36,274 bases of DNA, from positions 1-36,274 of the forward strand of contig JBIOVM010000066.1 of the NCBI GenBank assembly GCA_044867785.1, given 5' to 3'. The notes beneath the pieces were generated by a model, which was not told where the DNA came from, ran no database searches, and saw nothing but the letters and a program-made list of their open reading frames with translations. Made by a program: the position numbers and the translations under genes. Positions 15,525 to 23,102 of this stretch are shown here, piece after piece. Source of the stretch: DASRDR01 sp044867785 (GTDB lineage: Bacteria > Methylomirabilota > Methylomirabilia > Rokubacteriales > DASRDR01). Position 1 is the stretch's first letter. The number at the start of each line of letters is the position of its first letter.

Positions 15525-16356
15525 TCACGGTGGCGGTCGCGGCGTGACCAGCTTCGCCGGGAAGGTGGCCGTCGTCACGGGCGGAGGAAGCGGCATCGGG
15601 CGCGCATTGGCGCTGGAGTTGGCGCGGGCGGGCGCCCGGGTCGTCGTGGCCGACGTCGACGAGGCCGACGCCCTGGAGACCGTGCGCCTGGCGGCGGCGG
15701 CCGGCTCGGACGGCCTGGCGGTCCGCACGAACGTGGCCGAGCGGGACGAGGTCGATCGGCTGGCGGAGCGCGTGTTCGAACGGTACGGCGCGGTCCACGT
15801 CCTCTGCAACAACGCGGGCGTCGTCGTCCACGGGGGGCTCGAAGCGGCGACCTGGGAAGACTGGCAGTGGGTGCTCGGAGTCAACCTCTGGGGCGTCGTG
15901 CACGGCTTGCTGGCGTTCCTGCCTCGCATGATCGCGCGAGGCGAGGGCGGCCACGTCGTGAACACGGCGTCCATGGCGGGCCTCATCGCCTCGCGGGGGC
16001 TGGGCGTGTACAACACGAGCAAGTACGCCGTCGTGGGGCTCTCGGAGACGCTGGCGAAGGATCTGCGACCCCACGGCATCGGCGTCACGGTCGTGTGTCC
16101 CATGGGCGTCACCACCCGGATCCGGGCCGCCGATCGCAATCGACCCGCCGCGCTGCGCCGCGCCGTCGGCGCCACGGACGCGGAGGAGGTGACGCTCATC
16201 GGCCGGACGCTCGAGCCCGAAGACGTGGCCAGGCGCACGCTCGAGGCCGTTCGTGCCGGCGAGCTCTACGTGATCACCCACGACGAAGGGCTCGAGCCGC
16301 TGCGTCGCCGATTCCAGCGCCTCGAAGAGGCCGTCCGCCGGCGTCCGGAAGTTTGA
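15508..16356 (+). CDS. Short-chain dehydrogenase/reductase (SDR)
   Basis: A classical SDR: TGGGSGIGRA cofactor loop, VADVDEAD with acidic residue after beta-2 (NAD preference), NNAGVVVHGG, active-site Ser in NTASMAG, and YNTSKYAV with Tyr and Lys. ATG 15508 (282 residues) overlaps the preceding gene by 17 bp and has GGAAAGG upstream. GTG 15544 (270 residues, MTSFAGKVAVVTGG) fits the family N-terminus better. The C-terminal part (LEPEDVARRTLEAVRAGELY, then ITHDEG) resembles SDRs that lack the usual VDGG ending. It probably works with the MocA-type enzyme in one oxidoreductive pathway; substrate unknown. Its last codons overlap the -35 box of the next gene. Confidence 0.87.
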   Translation: MSVRDDHGGGRGVTSFAGKVAVVTGGGSGIGRALALELARAGARVVVADVDEADALETVRLAAAAGSDGLAVRTNVAERDEVDRLAERVFERYGAVHVLCNNAGVVVHGGLEAATWEDWQWVLGVNLWGVVHGLLAFLPRMIARGEGGHVVNTASMAGLIASRGLGVYNTSKYAVVGLSETLAKDLRPHGIGVTVVCPMGVTTRIRAADRNRPAALRRAVGATDAEEVTLIGRTLEPEDVARRTLEAVRAGELYVITHDEGLEPLRRRFQRLEEAVRRRPEV

Positions 16357-16381
16357 CAGCGATGCGGGCGACCGCTATCCT
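16353..16381 (+). promoter_or_regulatory. Near-consensus sigma70 promoter
   Basis: TTGACA at 16353-16358 is a perfect -35 and includes the TGA stop of the SDR. TATCCT at 16376-16381 follows after 17 bp. ATG 16397 is 15 bases further on, so the leader would be about 8 nt. This is the best promoter in the window. Confidence 0.65.
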
Positions 16382-16396
16382 GAGCCGGGAGTCGTG

Positions 16397-16732
16397 ATGG
16401 ACGAGCGCGACGTCGTGCGAGATCTGGTGGCGAAGCTGCTCGAGGCCGTCGAGGCCTCGCTGGACGAGTCGACCGCCGTGCAGGAGGCGCTCGACGAGCT
16501 GGTCCGCAGCGGCTACGAGCCGCGGCTCATCTTCCTGGCCGACGCGGCGCCGCGGGCCGGAGAGTCGGGCGAGAGCGACGACCACGCGGACGCGGCGGGG
16601 GAGCCGGATCACGCCGACGTCGAGGACGCGCTCGACGAGGATCCGGAGGAGGCCGAGGACCTACGCTACGAGCTGACCAAGCTCGACCGCGACTTCCTCC
16701 GAACGGTGCGCATCCGGTCGGAGGGCGGGTAG
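16397..16732 (+). CDS. Small acidic protein, unknown function
   Basis: A 111-residue protein that I do not recognise. The N-terminal half looks helical (DERDVVRDLVAKLLEAVEAS, TAVQEALDELVRSGYEPRLI). Residues ~55-90 are a low-complexity Asp/Glu-rich linker. The end (ELTKLDRDFLRTVRIRSEGG) is charged and helical. It has no signal peptide, membrane helix or Cys. The start may be GTG 16394 or ATG 16397; GGGAG precedes both. It has its own strong promoter and precedes the YHS-like gene by 31 bp, so the two may be co-transcribed. Possible roles, such as an adaptor or inhibitor, cannot be decided. Confidence 0.7.
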   Translation: MDERDVVRDLVAKLLEAVEASLDESTAVQEALDELVRSGYEPRLIFLADAAPRAGESGESDDHADAAGEPDHADVEDALDEDPEEAEDLRYELTKLDRDFLRTVRIRSEGG

Positions 16733-16763
16733 CCGCCGTCTCCCGCCGCGGACCCGCCGCCCC

Positions 16764-17024
16764 GTGCTCCGGTTCGTCGCCCTCGCCGTCCTCGCAATTC
16801 TGCTGTTCCTGATCCTGCGCGCGAGCGTCTACGCGTTCCTCGGAGCGCTTCGCGGGCAGGGGTCGGCGAGCCCCGCGCGTCGCGGCGGACTGGACGAGCT
16901 CGTCAAGGACCCCGTCTGCGAGACCTACATCCCGCGGCGGAAGGCGATCTCCCGGGGCAGCGGCCCGGCGGCGCGGTACTTCTGCAGCGCAAACTGCGCG
17001 GACAAGTACGTCACGCGCTCCTGA
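16764..17024 (+). CDS. Membrane-anchored YHS/TRASH-like metal-binding protein
   Basis: An 86-residue protein. Residues 2-28 form one transmembrane helix (FVALAVLAILLFLILRASVY). After a Gly/Ser/Arg linker comes a small domain with KDPVCETYIPRRKAI and YFCSANCADKY, the Cys pattern of YHS/TRASH domains that bind soft metals such as copper. The domain appears complete although short (~37 residues). GTG 16764 is the only sensible start. Topology and ligand are inference. It could report or hold metal at the membrane; there is a cation transporter gene 3.4 kb away but no direct link. Confidence 0.78.
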   Translation: MLRFVALAVLAILLFLILRASVYAFLGALRGQGSASPARRGGLDELVKDPVCETYIPRRKAISRGSGPAARYFCSANCADKYVTRS

Positions 17025-17107
17025 ACGGGGCGCTCCTGCCGGGGCGGGGCGCCGGTCGCGCTCGCCTCACTTCCCACCAGGCTCCGCCGGGTCGACGGAT
17101 CGGGGTG

Positions 17108-17878
17108 TCAGAAGCTGTGAGTCTGGTCCTGCTCGAGGACGTGAACGCGGCTACCCAGCCGAACCAGCTCGTCGGCCGTCTCCTCGAAGTGCGCCGGCTT
17201 GATGTGGTACACCCACAGCGGCGCGTCCGGCATCTTGTCCATCTCGCGCTGGAGCAGGGCCGGCGTGAAGTGCCCGGACACGGTCGCCAGATCCTCGAGG
17301 CGATTCGGGAAGGCGGTCTCCACGATCACGGCGTGGATGCCCTTGAACTCCCGCGCCACCTTCCAGATCTCGTCCGTCGGGCCGGTGTCGCCGGAGAAGA
17401 CGAGGCCGGTCGAGCCGTCGTGGATGATGAACCCGGCGGCCGGGACGGCGTGGTGGACGGACACCGGGATGACCGACAGCGACCCGAACTCGACGGACTC
17501 GCGCTGGCGCAGGACCTGGAACTTCAGCGCCGGGTCTCCGGGCGTCGGCAGCTTCGTGAAGTCCGGCCAGAGCCGGTTGTTGAAGCAGTGCGTGCGCAGG
17601 TCCTCCACCACCGGCCCGATCGCCGCCGCGTTGACCGCAGCATTCCGGCCGGCGGTGGTCTGCGCCGACTGGATGTTGTCGACCAGGAACGCAAGGCCGA
17701 CGGTGTGGTCGAGGTGAGCGTGCGTGAGGAGGACGTGCTCGATGCTGGCCTGCGCGCCGAGGGGCAGGGCGCTCGTGATCGAACCGGCCTCGAGGAGCAC
17801 GTTGCCGTTGATCAGGAAGCTGGGAAGGCGGCGCCTCGGCACACTGCCACCATGGCAACCGAGGATTTCGAGAAGCAT
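17108..17878 (-). CDS. Metallo-beta-lactamase-fold protein, class II cyclic-nucleotide phosphodiesterase-like
   Basis: A 256-residue protein with the zinc motif THAHLDHTVGL (His53, His55, Asp57, His58) and further ligands in SVHHAVPAAGF and FSGDTGPTDE. The order of motifs and segments such as SGHFTPALLQ agree with class II 3',5'-cyclic-nucleotide phosphodiesterases (PF02112), which include yeast Pde1 and bacterial CpdP-like proteins. Such enzymes hydrolyse cAMP or cGMP; other phosphodiester substrates are possible. No signal peptide is seen. It is a single gene, divergent from the aldolase gene, with ATG at 17878. It converges with the YHS gene over an 83-bp gap with no clear terminator. Confidence 0.85.
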   Translation of the reverse strand: MLLEILGCHGGSVPRRRLPSFLINGNVLLEAGSITSALPLGAQASIEHVLLTHAHLDHTVGLAFLVDNIQSAQTTAGRNAAVNAAAIGPVVEDLRTHCFNNRLWPDFTKLPTPGDPALKFQVLRQRESVEFGSLSVIPVSVHHAVPAAGFIIHDGSTGLVFSGDTGPTDEIWKVAREFKGIHAVIVETAFPNRLEDLATVSGHFTPALLQREMDKMPDAPLWVYHIKPAHFEETADELVRLGSRVHVLEQDQTHSF

Positions 17879-17887
17879 GGGCCGCGG

Positions 17888-17917
17888 TTGTCAGTCCGTT
17901 GCGGCCTGCCGTATAGT
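17888..17917 (+). promoter_or_regulatory. Promoter for the aldolase/selenoprotein-candidate operon
   Basis: TTGTCA at 17888-17893, an 18-bp spacer and TATAGT at 17912-17917. It lies ~140 bp before GTG 18061, leaving a long leader. The complementary strand reads CTATAC in the same place and may serve the divergent phosphodiesterase-like gene. Confidence 0.5.
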
Positions 17918-18060
17918 GAGCGGTGCCGTGGTCGCCTCCCCGTGAAGGTCCGCCGGGCGGGCCCGAAGGTGCCGTTCGGTGTCGGGGATATATCCCACAG
18001 CGCACCGCGGAAAGTCAAGTTCGGCGAGTGCGTGGATGCGCTCTGCCACCGGAGGATCGC

Positions 18061-18843
18061 GTGAGCTGGGTGAAGACGAACCACGTCAAGCGCGCGCTGC
18101 GTGAAGGACGCCCGACCGCGGGGGCGTGGCTCTCCATGTGCAGCGGCATCAGCGCCGAGATCATGAGCCGCGCCGGCTTCGACTGGTTGCTGGTCGACAT
18201 GGAGCACGGGCACGGCGACCTGCAGACTCTGCTCACCCAGCTGCAGGCGATCGAGGGCAGCGAGACCATTCCGGTGGTGCGCGTGCAGTGGAACGATCCG
18301 GCGGTGATCAAGCGCGTGCTCGATCTGGGCGCCTACGGCGTGATGGTGCCGTGGATCGGTGGCCGCGCGGACGCCGAGGCCGCCGTGCGCGCAAGCAAGT
18401 ATCCTCCGGACGGGATCCGCGGCATCGCGGGCAGCCACCGCGCCGGGGGATACGGCCGGCACGCGCCCGAGTACTGGAAGCGGGCGAACGACGAGATCCT
18501 AGTCGTGGTGCAGGTCGAGACGCGGACCGCGGTCGAGGAGATCGACCAGATCGTGCGGGTTCCGGGGGTCGACGTGGTCTTCATCGGGCCGGGAGACTTG
18601 TCCACGGCGCTCGGACACATGGGCAATCCCGGCCATCCGGACGTGCAGGCGGCCTTCGCCCGCGTCGAGCAGGCGGCGCGCGGCGCGGGCGTCGCGCTCG
18701 GCAACATCACGCGAGGCTGGGAGCAAGCCCGCGAGCTCTACGGCAAGGGCTACCAGTTCCTCACGCTGTGCGCCGACACGTCCCTCGTGGTGCAGGGCAG
18801 CCAGGACGTCGTGGCGCGATTCCGCCAGGACGTCCGGGCGTGA
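18061..18843 (+). CDS. HpcH/HpaI-family aldolase
   Basis: A 260-residue class II (metal-dependent) pyruvate-type aldolase or lyase. It shows the family motifs FDWLLVDMEHGHGD (catalytic His), VVRVQWNDP, GAYGVMVPWI, QVETRTAVEEID (metal-binding Glu) and VFIGPGDLS (metal-binding Asp). Relatives cleave 4-hydroxy-2-oxo acids or 2-dehydro-3-deoxyglucarate to pyruvate or tartronate semialdehyde plus an aldehyde. GTG 18061 has GGAGG eight bases upstream. The AhpD-like gene follows after 77 bp, and HAD and CDF genes come next on the same strand. Exact substrate is not visible. Confidence 0.9.
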   Translation: MSWVKTNHVKRALREGRPTAGAWLSMCSGISAEIMSRAGFDWLLVDMEHGHGDLQTLLTQLQAIEGSETIPVVRVQWNDPAVIKRVLDLGAYGVMVPWIGGRADAEAAVRASKYPPDGIRGIAGSHRAGGYGRHAPEYWKRANDEILVVVQVETRTAVEEIDQIVRVPGVDVVFIGPGDLSTALGHMGNPGHPDVQAAFARVEQAARGAGVALGNITRGWEQARELYGKGYQFLTLCADTSLVVQGSQDVVARFRQDVRA

Positions 18844-18920
18844 ATCGCCCGCCGTCCGCGCGCCCGCCCGGCCGCGCGCCCGAGGCGTGCCGCACGCCCG
18901 GCGCGGCGGGGAGCCGCTGA

Positions 18921-19493
18921 GTGGGCGGCGAGGCCGCCGTCCCTCGCGTGCCGCCCGTGGACCCGGACGGTGCCGAGGCCGCCGTGCGGGAGATCCTGGC
19001 GCGACAGACGGAGCGCTGGGGCGCCCCGCTTGCGCCCACGCTGGTGTTGGCCCACTGCCCGCCGCTGGTGGAGGCGGCGGCCGGGCTGTCGGCGGCGCTG
19101 GAACGGTCGGCGCAGCTGCCCCCCGCGCTGCGCGACCTGGTCTGCCTCCGCGTCGCCCAGCTCATCGGGTGTCCGTTCTGAATGGACATCAACTCATCCC
19201 GGGGGATGAGCCATGGCGCCACGGCGGAGAAGCTGGCGGCGGTCTCCCGGTTCCGGGAGAGCCCGCTGTTCGGCGACGATGAGCGGGCGGCGCTCGGGTT
19301 CGCGGAGGCGGTCGCCCGGACGCCGACCGCCGTGACCGACGCCGAGTTCGAGCCCCTGCGCCGCCACTTCACCACCCCGCAGATCGTCGAGCTCGCCGCC
19401 ACGATCGCCATCGAGCATTTCCGGGCGAAGTTCAACACGGCGCTCGGGGTTCAGAGCCAGGGACTCTGCCTCCTGCCCGGGATCGAGTCGTGA
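18921..19493 (+). CDS. AhpD-like / carboxymuconolactone decarboxylase-family protein, candidate selenoprotein (TGA 19179 = Sec)
   Basis: Read through the in-frame TGA at 19179-19181, this is one 190-residue protein. The upstream part holds LPPALRDLVCLRVAQLIGCP, the downstream part MDINSSRGMSHGATAEKLAA, a continuous AhpD/CMD domain. The redox motif would be Cys84-Pro-Phe-X87, where the TGA codes X, exactly where the family has its second Cys; Asp72 stands twelve residues before Cys84, as does the AhpD Glu. The rest (REVPLF-type turn, DDERAALGFAEAVARTP, PQIVELAATIAIEHFRAKF) is normal for the family. The ATG straight after the TGA has no ribosome site. A SECIS-like hairpin follows. AhpD-type proteins reduce peroxides or disulfides. 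Alternatives: a point nonsense mutation or a base error. Confidence 0.75.
19182..19214 (+). promoter_or_regulatory. Putative bacterial SECIS element
   Basis: Directly after the TGA, ATGG (19182-19185) can pair with CCAT (19211-19214). Above an asymmetric bulge, CTCATCC (19193-19199) pairs perfectly with GGATGAG (19204-19210) around a CGGG loop. The apical loop lies 19-22 nt from the TGA, and a G is the second loop base. These match the known limits for bacterial SECIS hairpins that bind SelB. Confidence 0.6.
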
Positions 19494-19554
19494 CGCTCGC
19501 GCGCGCGGCCGCGCCCGGCGGGCGGACGTCCGTGGCCGCCGGGACGTGACACGG

Positions 19555-20346
19555 ATGGACCTGTCCGGGCTGCGCGGCTTCGGGTTCGACCTGGACGGCT
19601 GCATCTGGGCGGGCGCCACGCTCCTTCCCGGCGCGCGGGAGCTGGTCGCGGCGCTGCGCGACGAAGGCCGCGGCGTCGTGTTCGTCACGAACAGCTCGCG
19701 GGAGCGCGCCGGCCAGATCGCGGAGCGGCTCACGCGGCTGGGCATTCCGGCGAACCCCGACGACGTGCTGGCGGCGCTCGACCTTCTCGGTGAGACCATT
19801 CGGCGACGCATCGGCCCGGCGTCGGTCCTCCCGCTGGGCACGCGCGAGATGCGCGACGTGCTGGAGGCCGCCGGCCATCGCGTCGTCGGCTTCGAGGAGT
19901 GGCGCCATGCGGGGGCGGTCGCGGTCGGAAACGACCCTGCGTTCGACTTCGCCCGGCTGCGGGCCGCGGCGCGGGCGGTGGCGGCGGGCGCGACGCTCTT
20001 CACGGTGAATCTCGACGCCCGGCTCCCGGTGGCCCCCGGGGAGTTCGACCCCGGCTGCGGCGCGCTGACGGAGGCGGTGGCGGTTGCGGGCGGGGCGCGT
20101 CCGATCGTGGTGGGGAAGCCCCACGCCCCGATCTTCGAGATGGCGCTCGAGCGCCTCGGATGCCGCCCTTCCGAGGCCGCGATGGTGGGGGACAGCCTGA
20201 CGACCGACATCGCCGGCGGCCGGGCGGCGGGCATGCGCACCGTGTGGGTCGACGCGGCGGGCGAGCGCCGGGAGCCCGGCCAGGCCGACGTCGTCGTCGG
20301 GAGCCTGGTGGAGCTTGTGGAGTCCTGGCGCGCCGCTCGCCGCTAG
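19555..20346 (+). CDS. HAD-superfamily phosphatase (NagD/p-nitrophenylphosphatase type)
   Basis: A 263-residue HAD hydrolase of the IIA group. Motif I is GFDLDGCIW (nucleophile and acid Asp), motif II FVTNSSRERAG, motif III Lys in VVGKPHAP, motif IV MVGDSLTTDIAGG. The cap between motifs II and III is large (C2 type), as in NagD, AraL and phosphoglycolate phosphatases. The expected activity is hydrolysis of a small sugar or nucleotide phosphate. ATG 19555 is used; GTG 19546 would add three residues. It lies 61 bp after the selenoprotein candidate and is probably in the same transcript. No physiological substrate can be named. Confidence 0.88.
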   Translation: MDLSGLRGFGFDLDGCIWAGATLLPGARELVAALRDEGRGVVFVTNSSRERAGQIAERLTRLGIPANPDDVLAALDLLGETIRRRIGPASVLPLGTREMRDVLEAAGHRVVGFEEWRHAGAVAVGNDPAFDFARLRAAARAVAAGATLFTVNLDARLPVAPGEFDPGCGALTEAVAVAGGARPIVVGKPHAPIFEMALERLGCRPSEAAMVGDSLTTDIAGGRAAGMRTVWVDAAGERREPGQADVVVGSLVELVESWRAARR

Positions 20347-20389
20347 GCGCGCCGGCGGCCGGGGCGCGGCGGATCGCGGGCGCGCCTGC

Positions 20390-20395
20390 TAAGAT
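20390..20395 (+). promoter_or_regulatory. -10-like box just before the CDF gene
   Basis: TAAGAT ends six bases before ATG 20402, the spacing expected of a leaderless promoter. No -35 match is present and the gene may also be read from upstream. Confidence 0.35.
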
Positions 20396-20401
20396 CGCCC
20401 C

Positions 20402-21346
20402 ATGAGCGCGGTGGCGGCGCCTTCTCCGAAGGTCCGCGCGGAGCGCCTGGCCGTCGCGGCGGCGGCGCTTCTGGCTCTCGGCAAGCTCGCCGTCGGTCTC
20501 GCGACCAACTCCATCGGCCTGCTCTCGGCGGCGGCCGACTCCCTGTTCGACGTGGTGATCTCCAGTTTCAATCTCGTGTCCATCCGGATCGCCGACTCGC
20601 CCGCCGACGAAGGGCACCCGTTCGGCCACGGCAAGGTGGAGAATCTCGCGGGGCTCCTCCAGACCACCGTCATCGCGCTGGTGGGCGGATGGCTACTCGT
20701 GGAGGCCGTCCGCCGGATCATGCGGGGGGCTCGGCCCGAGCACGCCGAGTGGGGCATTGCGGTCATGGCCGTCGCGACCGTCGTCAGCGGCCTGATCGCG
20801 CGCCACCTTCGCCGCGTCGGCCGGGAAACCGACTCGGTCGTCCTGATGGCGGATGCGCTGCACTACCAGACGGATGTCTGGACCAACCTCGGCGTGCTGG
20901 CCGGGCTCGCGCTGCTCTGGGTGACCGGGTCGGGCGTCTTCGACGCTCTCATCGGGATCGGAGTCGCCTGCGTCATCCTGGGCTCCGCCTATCGCCTCCT
21001 CGCGCGCTCGATCAACGACCTGATGGACGCGGCGCTGCCGGAGATCGAGCAGCGGGCCATCGAGGAGGTGATCCGGCGTCACCACTTCGTGGTCGACCAC
21101 CGCAACCTCCGGACGCGGCGCGCAGGGTCCCAGCGCCACGTCGACTTCACGATCGTCGCCTGCCGGCACCTGCCGCTCGGGGAGGCGCACGATCTCGTGG
21201 ACCACGTGGAGAAGGAGATCGCGGAGACGATCTCCGGCGCGACCGTCGTCGTCCACGCCGAACCGTCGCTCGACTGCGCGGACCCCAGTCGCTGCGTCCG
21301 GCAGGCGCCGCGACGGGAGCTCCTCGCGCACGAGCCGCCGGGGTAG
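20402..21346 (+). CDS. Cation diffusion facilitator (CDF) metal transporter
   Basis: A 314-residue inner-membrane antiporter with about six helices and a cytoplasmic C-terminal domain. The transport-site residues are in place: Asp46 and Asp50 in AAADSLFDVV, His154 and Asp158 in ADALHYQTDVW, the FieF-like DD-HD set for Zn, Fe or Cd. HPFGHGKVENLAGL is the family signature after helix II. The C-terminal ferredoxin-like part has HHFVVDHRNLRTRRAGSQRH and VDFTIV, then a Cys pair near the end (LDCADPSRC) that could bind metal. It likely exports divalent cations. ATG 20402 is 55 bp after the HAD gene. Confidence 0.93.
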   Translation: MSAVAAPSPKVRAERLAVAAAALLALGKLAVGLATNSIGLLSAAADSLFDVVISSFNLVSIRIADSPADEGHPFGHGKVENLAGLLQTTVIALVGGWLLVEAVRRIMRGARPEHAEWGIAVMAVATVVSGLIARHLRRVGRETDSVVLMADALHYQTDVWTNLGVLAGLALLWVTGSGVFDALIGIGVACVILGSAYRLLARSINDLMDAALPEIEQRAIEEVIRRHHFVVDHRNLRTRRAGSQRHVDFTIVACRHLPLGEAHDLVDHVEKEIAETISGATVVVHAEPSLDCADPSRCVRQAPRRELLAHEPPG

Positions 21347-21398
21347 GATGCCGCGCGCGGCCCGCGGCTCCGGACGCGCGCGGAGCGGCGCCGGAAGC

Positions 21399-21427
21399 TT
21401 GTGTCGGCCTACCCCCCGTGATACAAC
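21399..21427 (+). promoter_or_regulatory. Promoter of the corrinoid-protein gene, leaderless type
   Basis: TTGTGT at 21399-21404, 17 bp, TACAAC at 21422-21427 with GTGA just before (extended -10-like). ATG 21436 follows after eight bases and has no Shine-Dalgarno, which fits a leaderless transcript. Confidence 0.45.
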
Positions 21428-21435
21428 CCGAGACG

Positions 21436-22113
21436 ATGACGCCGCCTGACGACGCCGGCTACGACTATCCGCGGATCGCGCGCGCGCTCGTCCTGGGCGA
21501 CCGCGATACGGTCGGGCAGATGACCCGTGACGGGCTCGATCGCGGCCTCGACCCCAAGCAGATCATCTTCAAGGGCCTGATTCCGGGGATGGACGTCGTC
21601 GGCGAGAAGTTCCGACGGAACGAGTACTACGTTCCCCAGGTGCTGCTTTCGGCGCGGGCCATGTACGCCGGGCTCGACCTGCTGAAGCCGCTTCTGACCG
21701 CCGCCGGGACCACGGAGTACCTCGGCACCGTGGTGATCGGAACGGCGCAGGGCGATCTCCACGACATCGGGAAGAATCTGGTCGCCATGATGCTGGAAGG
21801 CGCGGGCTTCAAGGTGGTGAACCTCGGCCGTGACGTTTCGCCCGAGAAGTTCTGCGCGGCGGTGGAAGAGCACGGCGCCACGATCGTCGGGATCTCGGCG
21901 CTGATGACGACGACGATGCCGGCGATGAAGCGCACCATCGACGCGCTCGCCCGGGCCGGGCTGCGGGACCGCGTGAAGGTCATGGTCGGCGGGGCCCCGG
22001 TCAGCTCGACGTTCGCCGAGGAGATCGGCGCGGACGGCCACGCTCGGGACGCGACCCTCGCGGTCGTACGGGCCAAGGAGCTGTCCAGCGTCGCCGCGGC
22101 GACGCCGGGCTAG
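21436..22113 (+). CDS. Corrinoid (B12-binding) methyltransferase protein
   Basis: A 225-residue MtbC/MttC-type protein. The N-terminal ~90 residues are the helical B12-cap domain (KQIIFKGLIPGMDVVGEKFR, NEYYVPQVLLSARAM). The B12-binding Rossmann domain follows with the base-off motif Asp107-x-His109-x-x-Gly112 (GDLHDIGKN) and MVGGAPVSS for the nucleotide tail. The His would ligate cobalt. Such proteins carry a methyl group between two methyltransferase subunits. The homocysteine methyltransferase-like gene starts 44 bp downstream and is the likely acceptor partner; no donor-side methyltransferase is in the window. ATG 21436 is favoured by a promoter just upstream; GTG 21418 is possible. Confidence 0.92.
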   Translation: MTPPDDAGYDYPRIARALVLGDRDTVGQMTRDGLDRGLDPKQIIFKGLIPGMDVVGEKFRRNEYYVPQVLLSARAMYAGLDLLKPLLTAAGTTEYLGTVVIGTAQGDLHDIGKNLVAMMLEGAGFKVVNLGRDVSPEKFCAAVEEHGATIVGISALMTTTMPAMKRTIDALARAGLRDRVKVMVGGAPVSSTFAEEIGADGHARDATLAVVRAKELSSVAAATPG

Positions 22114-22157
22114 GCGATGCGCCGTCCGATCCCCGCCGGCGGAGCGAGGGCGCTCGG

Positions 22158-23072
22158 GTGAGCCTCGAGCGCGGCCGCGAGTGGCTCGCGCGCGCTCGCG
22201 CCGGCGAGCTGCTCGTGTTCGACGGCGGCTACGGCACGATGCTGTTCGCGGCCGGCTTGGCGAACGGCGCCTGTCCCGAGCTCTGGAACGACACCCACGC
22301 CTCGGTCGTCCAGGACATCCACCGCGCGTACTTCGAGGCCGGATCGGACCTGGTGGAGACCAACACGTTCGGCGGCTCTCGGCTCAAGCTGAACGAGTAC
22401 GGCCTGGGTGAGCGGACGGCGGAGCTGAACGAGCGCGGCGCGCGGCTGGTCCGCCGCGTCGCGCCGCCGGAGGGGTACGTCGCCGGCTCGGTCGGGCCGA
22501 CCAGCCGGCTTCCCGCCGAGTACGAGCCCCTGGGGGACACGACGGACGAGGCGTACTTCGAGACGTTTCGCGAGCAGGCCGAAGCGCTCGCCGAGGGGGG
22601 CGTCGACCTCTTCGCGGTGGAGACGATGATGTTCCCGCAGGAGGCGGTGGCGGCGGTGCGGGCCTGCAAGACGACCGGGCTGCCCGTCATGGCGACGATG
22701 TTCTTCCAGTACGAGGAGCTGCACGACCGTGACCGCACCATGTGGGGCGAAAGCCCGGCGGAGGTGGCGAAGAACCTCCTCGCGGCCGGCGCGGATGTCG
22801 TCGGCATGAACTGCGGGCGCGGCCCCGACCGCGCCATCGTCATCGTGCGGGAGATGCGGGCGGTCACCGAGGCGCCGCTGGTCGCGTACCCGAACGCGGG
22901 GCTGCCGGTGACGACCGGCGACCAGGTGACCTACGAGCTCGGGCCCGAGGCCATGGCGCTCGAGTACCCGGCACTCCTGGATGCCGGAGCGTCCATCGTC
23001 GGCGCCTGCTGCGGCTCGACGCCCGAGCACATCCGCCTGATCGCCGAGCTCGTCCGCGGGCGCCGCCGCTAG
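22158..23072 (+). CDS. Homocysteine S-methyltransferase-family protein
   Basis: A 304-residue TIM-barrel of the Hcy-binding family. FDGGYGTMLF begins the barrel, VETNTFGGSRLKLNEYGL is a family hallmark, and the three zinc Cys are present (Cys219 in GMNCGRGP, Cys284-Cys285 in GACCGSTPEHI). It equals module 1 of MetH or a betaine-homocysteine methyltransferase-like enzyme. The neighbouring corrinoid protein corresponds to MetH module 3, so together they make a split, MetH-like transfer of methyl from Co to a thiol (inference). The GTG at 22158 has a weak ribosome site. Confidence 0.9.
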   Translation: MSLERGREWLARARAGELLVFDGGYGTMLFAAGLANGACPELWNDTHASVVQDIHRAYFEAGSDLVETNTFGGSRLKLNEYGLGERTAELNERGARLVRRVAPPEGYVAGSVGPTSRLPAEYEPLGDTTDEAYFETFREQAEALAEGGVDLFAVETMMFPQEAVAAVRACKTTGLPVMATMFFQYEELHDRDRTMWGESPAEVAKNLLAAGADVVGMNCGRGPDRAIVIVREMRAVTEAPLVAYPNAGLPVTTGDQVTYELGPEAMALEYPALLDAGASIVGACCGSTPEHIRLIAELVRGRRR

Positions 23073-23102
23073 CGGCTGCCCGCGCCGCGCGTAGAGCGAA
23101 GC

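Noticed and set aside
19182..19493. Separate gene starting at ATG 19182
   Set aside because: No ribosome-binding site, start codon directly after the TGA, and the product would be half of an AhpD-like domain.
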